Assembly (NCBI GenBank): GCA_023395775.1
Contig: JAEWYA010000233.1
Coordinates: forward strand, 1 to 13,931
DNA: 13,931 nucleotides
Source: Bacillota bacterium
GTDB lineage: Bacteria; Bacillota; Clostridia; Oscillospirales; Oscillospiraceae
Direction: 5' to 3'
A program made the translations under genes and the position numbers. This document shows positions 11,938 to 13,931 of the stretch, piece by piece (the first letter of the stretch is position 1; each line of letters opens with the position of its first letter). The notes beneath the pieces were generated by a model. The model was not told the origin of the DNA. It saw only the letters and a program-made list of their open reading frames with translations, and searched no databases.

Positions 11938-13470
11938 TCACATGGCCTTTACATCGTTAAAAGTGTCAACGATCTCTTTTTTCGGCTCGGCCGTGGTAAG
12001 GCTGACGACGATGATGAACACACAGGCCACCAGAAACGCCGGCAGCAGTTCATAGATGTTCCACGCGCCGCCAAGAGGCCGGACCAAGTATTTCCAAACA
12101 AAAATCATCACGCCGCCGGAAACCATGCCCGCCAGCGCACCCTGCCAGTTGGTACGCTTCCAGAACAGGCCGAACAAAACCACGGGACCAAACGCCGCGC
12201 CAAAGCCCGCCCACGCGAAGGACACGATGGCAAATACCGAGCTGTTGGGGTCCCGGGCCAGAAGCATGCCGGCCAGGGCAATCGTAATCAGCGTCAACCG
12301 GGCGGCGGTGACCTTCTTTTTCTCGTCCATCTTCACATGGAAGCATTCACTCATCAAGTTCTGGGATACGCTGGAGGCCGCCGCCAAGAGCTGAGAATCG
12401 GCGGTGGACATGGTGCTGGCCAGGATACCCGCCAGTACCACGCCGGCAAGCAGGGCCGGCACAATCCCGTGGGTGGACAGCAGGCCGGACAGCCGCACGA
12501 TTACGGTCTCGGAGGCCGAACCCTCCAGGAATCCGATGCCGCCCGCCTTTGTGACGCCGTAGCCTACGATGCCGATAAAGATGGCCACCGCCATGGAAAT
12601 TACCACCCACACGGTGGCGACCCGGCGGCTGAGAGTCAGCTTCCGCTCGTCCTCAATCGCCATGAACCGCAGCAGGATGTGGGGCATTCCGAAGTATCCC
12701 AATCCCCAGGCTGTGGTGGAGATAATGGTGATAAATCCATACGGGCTGGCGGAATTTTCCGCCATATTGTGCGAGAAAGCCAAGCTCAGATATCCGGGAA
12801 GCGCCCGGGCGTTGTCCATTACCACATCCAGTCCGCCTGCGGCGTAAATGCCAAATAGGACCATGATGAACAGGGCAATGGTCATAATGATGCTCTGGAT
12901 CAGGTCGGTGGTGGAAGCGGCCAGAAATCCGCCCATTGAGGTATACGCCACGATGACAAAGCCGGAAACAATCATGGCGGCCACATAATTGACACCGAAG
13001 AGACTGTTGAACAGCTTTCCGCAGGCGGCAAAGCCGGAGGCGGTGTAGGGGATGATGAAGAGCAGGATCACCACGGCGGCGACCCCTGTCAGAATGTGCT
13101 TTTCGTCTCCAAAGCGTTTGGAAAAGAACTCGGGAATGGTGATGGCCTCCAACCGCTTCGTATACAGCCGGATGCGCCGGGCCACGATCAGCCAGTTGAG
13201 ATAGGTGCCCACCGCCAGACCGATGGCGGTCCAGCCGGCGTCGGCCACGCCGGAGAGGTACGCGAGACCGGGAAGTCCCATCAGCAGCCAACTGCTCATG
13301 TCGGATGCCTCGGCGCTCATAGCCGTCACCAGCGGCCCCAGCTTACGGCCACCCAGATAAAAATCATCCGTGGTCCGGTTCTTTCTGGAACAGGCTGCGC
13401 CGATTCCCAGCATCGCAATCAGATAGATGAGAATCGAAAGGACTATGCAAATATTAGCTGAATTCAGCAT
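11938..13470 (-). CDS. putP: PutP sodium/proline symporter (SSS family)
   Basis: The 510-residue protein is close to E. coli PutP in length and has about 13 membrane segments. Signatures are DFYLGGRKLGP (36-46) and EASDMSSWLLMGLPG (54-68), with Asp57 and Ser59 at the positions of E. coli Asp55/Ser57. Further ones are TIPEFFSKRF (111-120) and STMSTADSQLL (352-362), where Ser355/Thr356 match the second Na+ site residues. It imports proline, or a related amino acid, with sodium. The start is the ATG at 13468-13470 because AAGGAG lies 8 nt upstream; an in-frame extension of 20 codons lacks such a site. It is a single gene with an extended -10 promoter, ending opposite the exchanger gene. Proline could feed Stickland-type fermentation in such anaerobes (inference). 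Another SSS substrate is possible. Confidence 0.93.
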   Translation of the reverse strand: MLNSANICIVLSILIYLIAMLGIGAACSRKNRTTDDFYLGGRKLGPLVTAMSAEASDMSSWLLMGLPGLAYLSGVADAGWTAIGLAVGTYLNWLIVARRIRLYTKRLEAITIPEFFSKRFGDEKHILTGVAAVVILLFIIPYTASGFAACGKLFNSLFGVNYVAAMIVSGFVIVAYTSMGGFLAASTTDLIQSIIMTIALFIMVLFGIYAAGGLDVVMDNARALPGYLSLAFSHNMAENSASPYGFITIISTTAWGLGYFGMPHILLRFMAIEDERKLTLSRRVATVWVVISMAVAIFIGIVGYGVTKAGGIGFLEGSASETVIVRLSGLLSTHGIVPALLAGVVLAGILASTMSTADSQLLAAASSVSQNLMSECFHVKMDEKKKVTAARLTLITIALAGMLLARDPNSSVFAIVSFAWAGFGAAFGPVVLFGLFWKRTNWQGALAGMVSGGVMIFVWKYLVRPLGGAWNIYELLPAFLVACVFIIVVSLTTAEPKKEIVDTFNDVKAM

Positions 13471-13510
13471 ATCTACGTCTCCTTTACTTACAATTACAAC
13501 TTTACTCATG

Positions 13511-13519
13511 ATTATAACA
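13511..13519 (-). promoter_or_regulatory. Extended -10 promoter of putP
   Basis: On the minus strand TGTTATAAT gives a perfect TATAAT (13511-13516) with the upstream TG of an extended -10. No good -35 is visible. It lies 40 bases before the putP start codon. Confidence 0.6.
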
Positions 13520-13548
13520 CAGCATATCATGTTTTCCTTAAAAAGGCA

Positions 13549-13589
13549 ATAGAACTCTGTATAAAAACAATTTTTATACAGAGTTCTAT
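13549..13589 (-). terminator. Long hairpin after dapH, probable terminator
   Basis: A 19-bp perfect inverted repeat (13549-13567 with 13571-13589, core ACTCTGTATAAAAA) has a 3-nt loop. It lies 27 bases beyond the dapH stop and upstream of the putP promoter. The stem is A+T-rich and lacks a clear T-run after it on the minus strand, so its terminator strength is uncertain. Confidence 0.6.
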
Positions 13590-13616
13590 CAAATTTGAAA
13601 AGCCCGCAGGCTGCCG

Positions 13617-13931
13617 TTACAGTCTCCGAAGCGCGTCGATCAGGGCGGTTTTGCTCTCCGTTTTCTCATCCTTCATTTTGATAACCTTCGCGGGACACCC
13701 GGCGACGACGGCGTTTTCCGGTACGTCTTCCACCACCACAGCGCCAGCGGCCACCACGGCGTTTTTGCCCACATGGACGCCCTCAATCACCACCGCGTTG
13801 GCGCCTACCAGCACGTTGTCCTCAACGATGACCGGCGTCGCGGATGCGGGCTCAACCACGCCCGCCAGAACCGCTCCGGCCCCAATGTGGCAGTGGGCGC
13901 CCACCGTAGCCCGACCACCCAGCACCGCGCC
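13617..13931 (-). CDS. dapH: DapH, tetrahydrodipicolinate N-acetyltransferase (N-terminus cut by window edge)
   Basis: The visible 104 codons are the C-terminal part of a left-handed beta-helix acyltransferase. Hexapeptide repeats are clear (VLGGRATVGAHCHIGAGAVLAG, then VIVEDNVLVGANAVVIEGVHVGKNAVVAAGAVV). The AGVVEPASATPVIVED segment and the tail KTESKTALIDALRRL are typical of DapH (2,3,4,5-tetrahydropyridine-2,6-dicarboxylate N-acetyltransferase) of Firmicutes. DapH acetylates tetrahydrodipicolinate with acetyl-CoA in the acetylase branch of the diaminopimelate/lysine pathway, in the cytoplasm. The family length is about 235 residues, so more than half is beyond the right edge. The frame is open to the edge, so no start is visible here. 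A generic hexapeptide acyltransferase is the alternative, but the tail argues for DapH. Confidence 0.9.
   Translation of the reverse strand, partial: GAVLGGRATVGAHCHIGAGAVLAGVVEPASATPVIVEDNVLVGANAVVIEGVHVGKNAVVAAGAVVVEDVPENAVVAGCPAKVIKMKDEKTESKTALIDALRRL

Noticed and set aside
11883..12053. Open plus-strand frame with a plausible peptide (NGKLTFTIKDESGN) running into putP antisense
   Set aside because: It has no start with ribosome binding site, lies mostly opposite putP and is short. It may be a gene scrap, but chance is as likely.
1..13931. CRISPR array or toxin-antitoxin pair
   Set aside because: No regularly spaced repeats of CRISPR type and no small toxin or antitoxin gene pair were seen on either strand.

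Overview
The window looks like chromosome of a moderately high G+C anaerobic Firmicute of the class Clostridia, probably an Oscillospiraceae-type gut lineage. The reasons are strong AGGAGG ribosome binding sites, Clostridia-type fchA-folD and dapH genes, and a Gly-Arg-His-Gln-Lys tRNA cluster. This placement is inference from gene content only.

Positions 1-3248 (minus strand) hold a tightly packed probable operon that continues off the left edge. In transcription order it encodes a small stand-alone GerE/LuxR-type helix-turn-helix protein, three cysteine-rich zinc-ribbon proteins, a PsbP/DcrB-like lipoprotein, and a secreted protein with SwmB-like and Ig-like domains. Upstream, 3383-4846 encodes a polytopic membrane protein ending in a LuxR-type DNA-binding domain, with its own terminator and a candidate promoter. 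This block is the best candidate for an undescribed system: two GerE-type regulators, a zinc-ribbon set and two exported proteins side by side.

Positions 4961-5652 carry a minus-strand tRNA operon (Gly-TCC, Arg-TCT, His-GTG, Gln-TTG, Lys-TTT) with a near-consensus promoter and a strong terminator. A gene-free stretch with short repeats follows, then a plus-strand tRNA-Ser(CGA) with its own terminator.

Positions 6185-7394 are visibly A+T-richer than the flanks and carry a MarR regulator plus a SAM methyltransferase with a cysteine-cluster tail. This is a likely acquired two-gene cassette, possibly acting on a metal or metalloid. It is followed by about 430 bases of apparent debris without a convincing gene.

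Positions 7698-9404 contain the one-carbon operon fchA-folD. The FolD lacks two of the three residues required for cyclohydrolase activity, so FchA probably supplies that step. Downstream are a minus-strand M20 amidohydrolase, a plus-strand CaxA-type Na+/Ca2+ exchanger, a minus-strand PutP sodium/proline symporter, and at the right edge the 3' part of dapH (lysine/diaminopimelate synthesis). The convergent gene pairs are separated by hairpin terminators.
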